Origin: Morganella psychrotolerans
GTDB lineage: Bacteria > Pseudomonadota > Gammaproteobacteria > Enterobacterales > Enterobacteriaceae
DNA length: 64,000 bases
NCBI RefSeq assembly: GCF_001676155.1
Contig: NZ_LZEW01000032.1
Location: 1-64,000 of the forward strand
Direction of reading: 5' to 3'
Shown here: positions 1 to 8,716 of the stretch, in pieces
How positions within the stretch are numbered: position 1 is the first letter of the stretch
Layout of the letters: the number at the start of each line of letters is the position of its first letter
Position numbers and translations under genes: made by a program
Notes under the pieces: model-generated
Seen by the model: only the letters and a program-made list of their open reading frames with translations
What the model was told of the DNA's origin: nothing
The model's database searches: none

Positions 1-21
1 CAAATCCGGCTCCCGCAACCA
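1..21 (+). tRNA. 3' end of an initiator tRNA-Met, cut by the window edge
   Basis: The first 21 bases match the last 21 bases of the complete initiator tRNA at 48-124, including the CCA end, with one C-to-T difference in the acceptor stem that would still allow a G-U pair. In E. coli the metZWV initiator tRNA genes sit in tandem beside amiC and argA, so this is most likely the preceding copy. Only the 3' part is visible, so the anticodon cannot be confirmed. Confidence 0.8.
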
Positions 22-47
22 ACACTTATCATCATTAACTTTTCGGA

Positions 48-124
<77 letters not shown>

Positions 125-229
125 ATCTTATACCGACATTATCTGTCAAAATCTCCTGAATACTATTCCATTCTGACGTTATCCTGATTTACTAAAAAAT
201 CCATATTTTCAATTTATTACCCCCTACTA

Positions 230-351
230 TACTCTAAATAATTCGGGATGCCTGTAGGCGACAAGCTCCGACTGCCGGGGAGCATACATCAGTATGTGAC
301 CCGGCGGGCTGAGTGCGGTCAACACCCGGGCATCCTGAAGTATGACGAGTA
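230..351. repeat. ERIC-like (IRU) palindromic repeat, copy 1
   Basis: An element of about 122 bases has imperfect inverted ends: the start TACTCTAAATAATTCGGGATG resembles the reverse complement of the end. Its central core, GGGAGCATACATCAGTATGT, resembles the core of enterobacterial repetitive intergenic consensus (ERIC) elements. It fills most of the gap between the initiator tRNA and the 3' end of amiC. Related copies occur at about 21980, 22111 and 35625. A short reading frame crossing it is not a gene. ERIC elements are non-autonomous and are usually transcribed with a neighbouring gene. Confidence 0.8.
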
Positions 352-384
352 TAATCAGTGCCACATCCTTGTGACACACTACTT

Positions 385-1635
385 TTAATCTCTGCGCGCG
401 ACTGCGCCACCATTTGCAAAATACGCTTTGATACCCTGGAAAACAGAATTTGCCATCTCCTGCTGGAATTTCGCCGTTTTCAGTAAACGCTCTTCCTCGA
501 TGTTACTGATAAATGCTGTTTCCACCAGAATGGACGGAATATCCGGTGCTTTCAATACCGCAAACCCGGCCTGGTCGACTGTTTTTTTATGCAGTTTGTT
601 GACGGTGTTCATCCGCTTGAGAACTTCTGAGCCAAATTTAAGGCTGTCTTTAATACTCGCACTCTGCACCATATCAAACATGGTCTGATCGAGGTATTTA
701 TCACCGCTTTTGCTCACGCCACCAATTCTGTCGGCATCATTCTGGGTTTGTGCCAGAAATTTTGCGGTGTTACTGGTTGCTCCGCGCGTCGACAGCGCAA
801 AAACGGATGAACCCCTGGCAGAGCGGTTGGTAAAGGCATCGGCATGAATGGAGACAAAGAGATCTGCCCGCATCTTGCGCGCTTTCGCCACACGGACTGA
901 CAGCGGGATAAACACATCCTCGTTGCGCGTCATATAGGCACGCATACCCGGCTCGCGATCAATAAGAGACTTTAAGCGGCGCGCCATTTGCAGCACCACA
1001 TCTTTTTCCCGCGTTTTGTATTTACCGATAGCCCCCGGGTCTTCCCCGCCATGACCGGGGTCGATCATAATCACAATCGGTCTGTCTTTACCCGCTTTGC
1101 CCGGTTTCGGTGTTTCACGCGGGAGGCTCTCTTCCAGGTCACCCCGGTTGTAATCTTCCAGCAGCGCCAGCAGCGGGTCATCTTCTTCTCTGCTGCCATT
1201 TTTCGGATAAAAATCAAGTACAAGGCGGTTTTTAAATTCAGCCACCGGCGTCAGTTCCAGCACCTGCGGACTCATTGCCTGCTTCACTTCAAATACGAGG
1301 CGGACGGTCTGCGGATCATTTTGTCCGACACGGACAAGCTTCAGGTGCGGATCACGGTTTTGTACCTGCTTATCCAACCCTTTCAGCACGCTGTTGAGAT
1401 GTACGTTTTTCAGATCGATAACAACACGTTCCGGGTTTTGCAGGGTAAATTGTTTATATTTCAGCGGACTATCTGACTCGATAGTCACACGGGTATAACT
1501 GGATGCCGGCCAGATACGCACAGCCACGATTTGCGACGAAGCCGCAAACCCGAACGGGCTGATACTCAGCAGACAAAATGCCGCTGCACCTTTGAGCAAC
1601 AGACGGCGTGACGCATCGTGTTCAGAATGACTCAT
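385..1635 (-). CDS. amiC: N-acetylmuramoyl-L-alanine amidase AmiC
   Basis: This 416-residue periplasmic amidase cuts the bond between N-acetylmuramic acid and the stem peptide so that daughter cells can separate. A twin-arginine signal ([12 protein letters not shown], residues 9-20) predicts Tat export, as known for AmiC. An AMIN septal-targeting domain covers about residues 35-145, followed by a charged linker and an Amidase_3 domain from about 187. Zinc ligands H195 (IDPGHGG), E210 and H264 (SIHADAF) and catalytic E372 (VETAF) are all present. It is divergent from argA across a 280-base gap, as in E. coli. The length matches E. coli AmiC (417). Confidence 0.96.
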   Translation of the reverse strand: MSHSEHDASRRLLLKGAAAFCLLSISPFGFAASSQIVAVRIWPASSYTRVTIESDSPLKYKQFTLQNPERVVIDLKNVHLNSVLKGLDKQVQNRDPHLKLVRVGQNDPQTVRLVFEVKQAMSPQVLELTPVAEFKNRLVLDFYPKNGSREEDDPLLALLEDYNRGDLEESLPRETPKPGKAGKDRPIVIMIDPGHGGEDPGAIGKYKTREKDVVLQMARRLKSLIDREPGMRAYMTRNEDVFIPLSVRVAKARKMRADLFVSIHADAFTNRSARGSSVFALSTRGATSNTAKFLAQTQNDADRIGGVSKSGDKYLDQTMFDMVQSASIKDSLKFGSEVLKRMNTVNKLHKKTVDQAGFAVLKAPDIPSILVETAFISNIEEERLLKTAKFQQEMANSVFQGIKAYFANGGAVARRD

Positions 1636-1864
1636 GAAAAGATATCCATAGCGTAAATCACATCAATATTGCCGAAACGTATATCCGGAAAACCAACGAA
1701 ATTAAGAAAACAGAATGATTTATTCTTAAATAATTTAAACGGCACTTTATCTAATCATTTGCGCCCTGTCATTATGGATTTTTGGCTTATATGGCGATAA
1801 TTCAGACAAAATCAGATCACGTCTTTTCTGCCACCAAAAATTTAGGCTTGCTATTCCCTCACAA

Positions 1865-1903
1865 AAAGAATAAAAATACATAAATTACGAATAAAAATTC
1901 ACT
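1865..1903 (+). promoter_or_regulatory. Tandem ARG boxes (ArgR operator) of argA
   Basis: Two AT-rich half-palindromic 18-base boxes sit just before argA: one around GAATAAAAATAC (1868-1879) and one around GAATAAAAATTC (1889-1900). Their equivalent positions are exactly 21 bases apart, which is the 18-base box plus 3-base spacer geometry that hexameric ArgR needs. The second box is close to the consensus TGAATwwwwATTCA and the first is weaker. The ribosome-binding site GAGG (1907-1910) follows directly. This predicts arginine-dependent repression of argA, the first step of the pathway. Confidence 0.75.
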
Positions 1904-1915
1904 TGCGAGGGTATT

Positions 1916-3244
1916 ATGAAAGAGCGCAGTATCGAACTGGTGGACGGTTTCCGTCAGTCAGTTCCCTATATCAATGCCCATCATGGCAAAACATTTGTGG
2001 TTATGCTGGGCGGCGAAGCCATCGAGCATGAAAACTTTCCTAATATTGTTAATGATATCGGCCTGCTGCACAGCTTAGGTATCCGCCTTATTGTCGTTTA
2101 TGGCGCCCGCCCGCAAATTGAAAAAAATCTGCTGGCTCATCAGTGTGAGCCGGTTTATCACAAAAATACCCGTGTGACCGATGCGCGGACACTTGAGCTT
2201 GTCAAACAGGCCGCAGGGCAATTACAGCTGGATATCACCGCCCGCCTGTCAATGTGCCTGAATAATACGCCGCTGCAAGGCGCGCATATTAATGTGGTCA
2301 GCGGTAATTTTGTGATAGCCCAGCCGCTTGGTATTGATGACGGTGTTGATTACTGTCACAGCGGGCGCATCCGGCGGATTGATGAAGATGCTATCAACCG
2401 GCAACTGAATAACGGCGGCATTATACTGATCGGCCCTGTCGCCGTTTCTGTCACCGGCGAAAGTTTTAACCTGACCTCCGAAGAAATTGCCACACAAATT
2501 GCCGTTAAACTCAAAGCCGAAAAACTGATTGGCTTTTGCTCGGCACAAGGTGTGGTTGCCGATAACGGCGCGATTATCTCCGAAATGCATCCGAATGACG
2601 CCGAGCACTATGTGCAGGAAATGGAAGGCAGTGGTGATTACTATTCAGGGACTGTCCGTTTTCTGCGCGGGGCAATCAAAGCCTGCCGCCGTGGTGTAAA
2701 ACGCAGCCATCTCCTGAGTTATCAGGATGACGGATCACTTATCCAGGAACTGTTCTCCCGTGACGGGATCGGAACCCAGGTCGTGATGGAAAGTGCTGAG
2801 CAAACCCGCAGAGCAAATATCAATGATATCGGCGGGATACTTGAGCTTATCCGCCCGTTGGAGCAACAGGGCATTCTGGTGCGCCGCTCACGCGAACAAC
2901 TGGAAATGGAAATCGATAAATTTACGATTGTTGAGCGCGATAACACCACGATCGCCTGCGCCGCACTCTATCCCTACCCGGAAGAAAAAATCGGCGAAAT
3001 GGCGTGTGTGGCGGTACATCCTGACTACCGCAGTTCTGCGCGGGGCGAAGAATTACTCAACCGGATAACGCAGCAGGCAAAACTGGCGGGGCTGGAAAAA
3101 CTGTTTGTTCTCACCACCCGCAGTATTCACTGGTTTCAGGAACGCGGGTTTGTACCGGCAGAAATTGAAAACCTGCCGGTCAAAAAACAGGCTATGTATA
3201 ACTATCAGCGGCGCTCGAAGATTCTTATTCTGGATTTTAAATAA
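1916..3244 (+). CDS. argA: Amino-acid N-acetyltransferase (N-acetylglutamate synthase)
   Basis: This 442-residue enzyme makes N-acetylglutamate from glutamate and acetyl-CoA, the first step of arginine synthesis, and is normally feedback-inhibited by arginine. The N-terminal amino-acid-kinase-like domain (about residues 20-270, beginning [15 protein letters not shown]) is the arginine-binding part. A GNAT acetyltransferase domain follows (about 295-435, with [20 protein letters not shown]). The length equals E. coli ArgA (443). The start is an ATG preceded by GCGAGGG. The convergent recD stop is 22 bases away, with no clear terminator between them. Confidence 0.97.
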   Translation: MKERSIELVDGFRQSVPYINAHHGKTFVVMLGGEAIEHENFPNIVNDIGLLHSLGIRLIVVYGARPQIEKNLLAHQCEPVYHKNTRVTDARTLELVKQAAGQLQLDITARLSMCLNNTPLQGAHINVVSGNFVIAQPLGIDDGVDYCHSGRIRRIDEDAINRQLNNGGIILIGPVAVSVTGESFNLTSEEIATQIAVKLKAEKLIGFCSAQGVVADNGAIISEMHPNDAEHYVQEMEGSGDYYSGTVRFLRGAIKACRRGVKRSHLLSYQDDGSLIQELFSRDGIGTQVVMESAEQTRRANINDIGGILELIRPLEQQGILVRRSREQLEMEIDKFTIVERDNTTIACAALYPYPEEKIGEMACVAVHPDYRSSARGEELLNRITQQAKLAGLEKLFVLTTRSIHWFQERGFVPAEIENLPVKKQAMYNYQRRSKILILDFK

Positions 3245-3265
3245 CCGGCTGTCTGTCATCGCTGT

Positions 3266-5101
3266 TTATCGTAACCTCTCACTCAGCCCGCTGTAACGCT
3301 GAGTAGGGGTTTTCACCGCACGGCGCAGACACTCTTCCCGGCTGTACACGGTCAGAAACTGCTTTGCCCGCGTCAGAGCGGTATACAGCAACTCACGGCT
3401 GACCAGCGGTGATATTTGTACCGGCAGCACCAGCGCAGTATGAGCAAACTCAGATCCCTGGGATTTATGCACTGTCATCACATACGCCGTTTCATGAGCC
3501 GGTAACCGGCTCGGCTGAATGCTTTTTATCGTGCCGTCCGGCAACTGAAAATGCACACGAAGCTCATTTTTATCATCTCGGAGCATGATGCCGATATCCC
3601 CGTTAAACAGCCCGAGCGGGCTGTCATTGCGGTTGATCATCACCGGTTTTCCGTGATAACCGCGCAACCGGTGAATAAGGGGACGCCGGATATGCCCCTG
3701 CTGATGCAACAGCCGTTCAATACGCTCATTTAATCCTTCCACGCCAAACGGACCTTCGCGCAGGGCACACAATAACCGGAACTGATTAAAGGCATGCAGA
3801 ACAACCGCCGGTTCTGCCCGTTTTTTCACCAGCGCAAGAAACGGCAGATAAGCTGTCATGGTATCTGTCAGTACCTGCGGATAGCCATTTTCATCCTCCA
3901 GCGGTACATAGCGGACATCATGCCGCTGCCCGTTCAGAATAGTCATGGTTTCCCGCGCATCCCCCTGGTTTACGGCGGCTGCCAGCTGACCAATCCCGGA
4001 GTTTTCATCAAAACGGAAACTTTTACGCAGCAGACAGAGGTGATCCTGCACATTTACAGGGTGAGCCGGTGCCGTTTCCGGCAGGATACAGCCCGTCATG
4101 GCTTCCAGAGCCATGCGTCTTTCCGGCGTATATCCCTCTTTGGCAAAACGGCAGATATCCCCCAGAACCGCCCCCGCTTCAACAGAGGCGAGCTGGTCTT
4201 TATCGCCCAGCAGAATCAGCCTTGCCTGCGGCGGCAACGCGTCGATCAGTACCGCCATCATCGGTAAATCCACCATGGATGCTTCATCAATAATCAGAAT
4301 ATCCAGCGGCAGCGGGTTTTTATGATGATGGCGCAACTGGCGGCTGTCCGGCTGTGCACCCAGCAAACGGTGCAGGGTTTTTGCCTGCTCCGGCATCATT
4401 GCGCGCTGCTCATCCGTCAGTGTTAGTTGTTCAATTGCCGAACCGAGTGATTCAGTCAGGCGCGCTGCCGCTTTGCCGGTCGGGGCAGCCAGTTCAATCA
4501 GTAACTGACGGGGAGCAGATTGCACCAGTGCCGCCAGAATACGGGCAACCGTTGTCGTTTTCCCGGTTCCCGGTCCGCCTGAGATAACAGCAATCCTGCT
4601 GCTGACCGCCACTGCCGCTGCCACTTTTTGCCAGTCCGTTTCCGGCATTGATGAACCAAACAGCGCATCCAGTAACGGGCGGATACTTTCCGGGTCCTGC
4701 GTGACCGGCTGTGGCTGTGAAAAATACGCGGCCACCTGACATTCATACTGCCACATACGGTGCAGATACAGATTAGTGCCGGATAACACAACAGGTGCGG
4801 GAAGTGAGCCATCACTAACTGCATCAGATACGCTGAGTACAGATCCAATCTGTGCAACTGACGGCTCACCCAGTGCCTGCCAGACAGACTGTAATAATTC
4901 AGCGTGCCGCCCGCCCTGCTCCATCAGCAACGCAATGCGGGATAACGGCAGACAGACATGCCCCGCGCCGGTCTGCATACTGAGCAGTGCAAAAATTAAT
5001 TGCAGCAGCGGCGCATCATCTTCTGCCAGCATAGCCGCGAACTGACAATCTAAAGGGCGCAGGACCTGTTCAGCACACAGTGTTTGTAAGTGAGCATTCA
5101 T
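3266..5101 (-). CDS. recD: Exodeoxyribonuclease V alpha subunit RecD
   Basis: This is the fast 5'-to-3' helicase motor of RecBCD, which unwinds double-strand breaks until Chi. The N-terminal RecB-contact domain is followed by a superfamily-1 helicase core with Walker A GGPGTGKT (residues 175-182), the DEAS Walker B motif (LIIDEASMVD) and a C-terminal YVMTVHKSQGSEF motif typical of UvrD/RecD helicases. The 611 residues match E. coli RecD (608). Its ATG overlaps the end of recB, so the two are translationally coupled. It is the last gene of the recC-ptrA-recB-recD run and converges on argA. Confidence 0.97.
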   Translation of the reverse strand: MNAHLQTLCAEQVLRPLDCQFAAMLAEDDAPLLQLIFALLSMQTGAGHVCLPLSRIALLMEQGGRHAELLQSVWQALGEPSVAQIGSVLSVSDAVSDGSLPAPVVLSGTNLYLHRMWQYECQVAAYFSQPQPVTQDPESIRPLLDALFGSSMPETDWQKVAAAVAVSSRIAVISGGPGTGKTTTVARILAALVQSAPRQLLIELAAPTGKAAARLTESLGSAIEQLTLTDEQRAMMPEQAKTLHRLLGAQPDSRQLRHHHKNPLPLDILIIDEASMVDLPMMAVLIDALPPQARLILLGDKDQLASVEAGAVLGDICRFAKEGYTPERRMALEAMTGCILPETAPAHPVNVQDHLCLLRKSFRFDENSGIGQLAAAVNQGDARETMTILNGQRHDVRYVPLEDENGYPQVLTDTMTAYLPFLALVKKRAEPAVVLHAFNQFRLLCALREGPFGVEGLNERIERLLHQQGHIRRPLIHRLRGYHGKPVMINRNDSPLGLFNGDIGIMLRDDKNELRVHFQLPDGTIKSIQPSRLPAHETAYVMTVHKSQGSEFAHTALVLPVQISPLVSRELLYTALTRAKQFLTVYSREECLRRAVKTPTQRYSGLSERLR

Positions 5102-8100
5102 TTACTTGTCTCCCCTTTAAACATCGCATCCAGCTGTTCTGTAAATACCTGTTCCGGCCGGTAAAAATAAATTCCCTGACCGGGATGCGCCGGTGTCATT
5201 CCGCGCAGAAATAAATAATAAACGCCGCCGAAATGCACATCATAGTTATAATCCGGCAATCTGTGGCGTAAATAGCGGTGCAATGCCAGGGTATAAAGCT
5301 GATACTGCAAGTCATAGCGGTGCTCAATCATCGCGTCCGCCAGCGCCGCCGGTTGGTAGTCCGCCGGGCTGTCACCGAGATAGTTTGATTTATAGTCCGC
5401 TATGTAATATTTGCCGTCATGACAGAATACCAGGTCAATAAAGCCTTTCAGCATCCCGGTCACCGTGGCGAAATCCAACGGACGTGCCCGTTCTGACAGC
5501 GGATCAAAGGCTCTCATCAGTGCATCCAGCCCGTGCGCGTTCAGCTCACTTTCAATCGGCAGGAAAAATTGCATTTCATCCTGCTTCAGATGTGCCGGAA
5601 TTTGTCTCAGAGCCGGTCCACCATCACAAAGCGGGGTATTCAGCAGTTCAGTAATCCAGGATTGCAGGAACGGCGCCCAGTGTGCGGAAAAACCAAATGA
5701 TAATAACTGGTCATTCAGCCACTCAAGTGAGGGCTCACTATCAAATTCAAGCGCTTCAAACAGGCTGTGAAGGAATGTTCCCGCCTGTGCGCCGCGCATA
5801 AAGGTAAAAGCGGTCAGTTCAGATCCGGCTTCCACCTGTATTTCACCTGCTGTTTCTGTATCCATGTCCGGGCTGAGAGCGCGGATCATCGCCATCATCT
5901 CTTCCTGTCTGTCCTGTGTATACGCATTGCCGCCGGATGCAGCGCCGTAACTCAGACCACTGTAGCTGGTAACCCGCCACTGCCCGCGGATGTGCCGGGT
6001 AAAAGCTTTCACCGCCAGAGATACCGGCGGGCAAACTTGCGGCTCCCATGGCGTGAACGTCTGCCCCTGTACCGGAGTCAGAGCCAGTGAGTCATCTCCC
6101 TGACAAAACGCGGTCAGCCGCCCGAACAGTGTTTCACTGTCACATGCCTGACCATTTTGTATCAGATACCCCAGTCCGCAGTGATGTAAATCCGTGTTCC
6201 CGGCTTTCTTGCGGTTACCTTTCATAACAGGCGCGACACCCAGGCTGCAATGATAAACCGCCCGTGTAACCGCGACATAAAGCAGTCGCAGGTCTTCCGC
6301 CAGGCGCTCTTTATCTGCCAGTGCGAGTTGAGTTTCATCAGGTGAAAGGGTCAGGCATGGCTCAAAGGTGGTTTCATCATGATAAAGACGCTGCCCGCCT
6401 GCCTGAAAATTACAGATAAACGGCAGCCAGACCAGCGGATATTCCAGCCCTTTGGATTTATGAATAGTACAGATCTGCACCAGGTTCTGGTCGCTTTCAA
6501 GGCGCATCTGCTGACTTTCGGATTGCGCATCCGGACGCAATACCTGTTGTGCCAGCCAGCGCACCAGCGCGTGTTCATTTTCCAGGGTCTGCGATGTTTC
6601 CTGAAGCAATTCGCCGATATGCATAATATCAGTCAGCCGCCGCTCGCCCTCCTGACCGGCAAGCAGATTTTCAGCCACCTTGCGCTGACTGAATACCGTC
6701 CGCAGCATCGGCAGCACGCCCTGCTGCTGCCAGACTTGTCCATAACCGGCGAACTCATCCACCAGCGCATCCCATGCTGTTTCATCGTGATTCAGCTCAT
6801 CCATATCAGGGGCATTAAGACCGAATAATCCTGATGCCAGCGAACTGCGCAGCAAGCGTTCTTTTTCCGGACTCAGCACCGCCTGTAACAGCCACAGCAA
6901 TTCACGCGCTTCCGGTGTATCGAAAACACTGTCCCGGTTTGAGAGGAAGACCGATGGGATGGCAAGCTGATTCAGCGCATCTTTTATCAGTTGCGCTTCG
7001 CGGCGGCTGCGCACAAGAACCGTGATATCGGCAGCACTTACCGGACGCTGCTTGTCACCCCCCCCGAGTAATGCAGTGCCGCTCTGCCCCTGTTGTAACC
7101 AGTCACGGATTTGTCCGGCACACACAACTGCCATTGTCCGCTCATAGTCACCACTGCTGACACCCTCTGCGCTCTGCCACCAGAACTGCATCGCCGGTTG
7201 TATTTTTCCGTCAATAACAAAAGCCGGTTCATCGCTCCCGGGGGCTGGCATCACCGGCTGAAACGGGATTTGTTTAAAACAGAAGGGTTCATCTGCCTGT
7301 AAAAACAGTTTATTTACCCCGTCCACCATCGTTTTTGCCGAGCGGTAATTTGTTCCCAGCGTGTAATGCGCGCTGACATCCTGCCGGGCTTTGATATAGG
7401 TAAAAATATCAGCGCCACGGAACGCATAAATGGCCTGTTTCGGGTCGCCGATAAACAACAATCCGCGGGGTTCAGCCTGCACATCTTCATCACGGTGTGC
7501 GGCATCATCCTGATAAATTGTCCGGAAGATCCGGTACTGCTGCGGGTCTGTATCCTGGAATTCATCAATCATGGCGACCGGAAAACGTTTTCGCAGCGTT
7601 TGCGCCAGCAGTGCGCCATTTTCACGGCGCAATGCCTCATCAAGCCGGGTCAGCAGGTCATCAAACCCCATTTCACCGTGTATCTGTTTTTCCTGCGCAA
7701 TTGTCTGACGAATTTCATACACCGCGCGGGTGAAAAGCACATCTTCCAGCGTCAGTGCCTGTTCCGCCAGAGTTTCTATGGCAGAAAAAACAGGGTGAGA
7801 CGGCGATGTCCCGCCTTTTTTGGTTTTCTCACACAAAACAGCCTGACTGAAACGCTCAAGATTTTTCGGCAATGCATAGTGAGTGGTTACCCGCTCTTCT
7901 GCCCATGCATTGATACCGGCAATCCATCCCGGTACCAGATTGGCACGGTAACTGCTTTTGTTCAGATCTGAATCCTGAATCAGACTGACAAAATCAACAT
8001 CACTTTTCCGCCATTGCTGCTTTACCTCATCAATGGCGGTAATAATTTTCTGATGGCGGGAAAGTAATGTTTCATCTGACTCCGGCGCATCGGTTATCCG

Positions 8101-8712
8101 TGGCTCTTCACCCTGCAACCAGGGGTAGATATCCCGTAACAGTGCATCAGGACCAGACCAGAGCTGAGTAACAGCTCTTGCCAGCTCAACCGGCAGCGGA
8201 TAACAATGGCGCCGCCAAAAGTCCGCACACGCTTGTCTGCGGATAGGATGTTCATCCTGAATCAGTGTTTGTTCAAATAATACGCCGGACTCAAATGCAT
8301 TATGTGTCAGCATCCGCTGACAGAATCCGTGAATGGTAAAAATGGCGGCTTCATCCATCTGGCGCTCGGCAAGTAACAACCGCTGAGCCGCCATTTGCTT
8401 ATCCGGGATAAGGGCAAGCAAAGGGGCGAATGCATGATCCGGCTCCTGCTCATCACGCAGACAGGCGATCCGCAGTGCATGAATATTCTCACGGATACGC
8501 CCGCGCAGCTCATTGGTTGCCGCTTCTGTGAACGTCACCACCAAAATCTCTTCCGCTGACAGCGGACGGCTGAACGCACCTTCCCCCAGCCCTAACAACA
8601 AACGCAGATAGAGCCTGGCGATAGTGTACGTTTTTCCCGTACCCGCAGACGCTTCAATTAACCGCTGCCCCTGCAGCGGTATTGTGACCGGATTTAAAGA
8701 TTCAGCCGCCAT
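5098..8712 (-). CDS. recB: Exodeoxyribonuclease V beta subunit RecB
   Basis: This 1204-residue subunit is a 3'-to-5' helicase and carries the only nuclease site of RecBCD; it also loads RecA after Chi. Visible parts are Walker A ASAGTGKT near residue 27, the UvrD-type motifs AMIDEFQDTDPQQYRIF and QICTIHKSKGLEYPLVWLPF, and a C-terminal nuclease domain ending in GFIDLVF and YYIADYKSNYLG, whose Asp and Lys are catalytic. It is about 24 residues longer than the E. coli protein. An uninterrupted run of eight C on the plus strand (7058-7065, Gly-Gly-Gly codons) lies inside the gene but stays in frame. The recB start lies 4 bases beyond the ptrA stop. Confidence 0.97.
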   Translation of the reverse strand: MAAESLNPVTIPLQGQRLIEASAGTGKTYTIARLYLRLLLGLGEGAFSRPLSAEEILVVTFTEAATNELRGRIRENIHALRIACLRDEQEPDHAFAPLLALIPDKQMAAQRLLLAERQMDEAAIFTIHGFCQRMLTHNAFESGVLFEQTLIQDEHPIRRQACADFWRRHCYPLPVELARAVTQLWSGPDALLRDIYPWLQGEEPRITDAPESDETLLSRHQKIITAIDEVKQQWRKSDVDFVSLIQDSDLNKSSYRANLVPGWIAGINAWAEERVTTHYALPKNLERFSQAVLCEKTKKGGTSPSHPVFSAIETLAEQALTLEDVLFTRAVYEIRQTIAQEKQIHGEMGFDDLLTRLDEALRRENGALLAQTLRKRFPVAMIDEFQDTDPQQYRIFRTIYQDDAAHRDEDVQAEPRGLLFIGDPKQAIYAFRGADIFTYIKARQDVSAHYTLGTNYRSAKTMVDGVNKLFLQADEPFCFKQIPFQPVMPAPGSDEPAFVIDGKIQPAMQFWWQSAEGVSSGDYERTMAVVCAGQIRDWLQQGQSGTALLGGGDKQRPVSAADITVLVRSRREAQLIKDALNQLAIPSVFLSNRDSVFDTPEARELLWLLQAVLSPEKERLLRSSLASGLFGLNAPDMDELNHDETAWDALVDEFAGYGQVWQQQGVLPMLRTVFSQRKVAENLLAGQEGERRLTDIMHIGELLQETSQTLENEHALVRWLAQQVLRPDAQSESQQMRLESDQNLVQICTIHKSKGLEYPLVWLPFICNFQAGGQRLYHDETTFEPCLTLSPDETQLALADKERLAEDLRLLYVAVTRAVYHCSLGVAPVMKGNRKKAGNTDLHHCGLGYLIQNGQACDSETLFGRLTAFCQGDDSLALTPVQGQTFTPWEPQVCPPVSLAVKAFTRHIRGQWRVTSYSGLSYGAASGGNAYTQDRQEEMMAMIRALSPDMDTETAGEIQVEAGSELTAFTFMRGAQAGTFLHSLFEALEFDSEPSLEWLNDQLLSFGFSAHWAPFLQSWITELLNTPLCDGGPALRQIPAHLKQDEMQFFLPIESELNAHGLDALMRAFDPLSERARPLDFATVTGMLKGFIDLVFCHDGKYYIADYKSNYLGDSPADYQPAALADAMIEHRYDLQYQLYTLALHRYLRHRLPDYNYDVHFGGVYYLFLRGMTPAHPGQGIYFYRPEQVFTEQLDAMFKGETSK

Positions 8713-8716
8713 AGAC

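Noticed and set aside
234..419. Minus-strand 61-residue open frame overlapping the first repeat
   Set aside because: It lies inside the ERIC palindrome and the amiC 3' end, has no ribosome-binding site and low-complexity, cysteine-rich composition.
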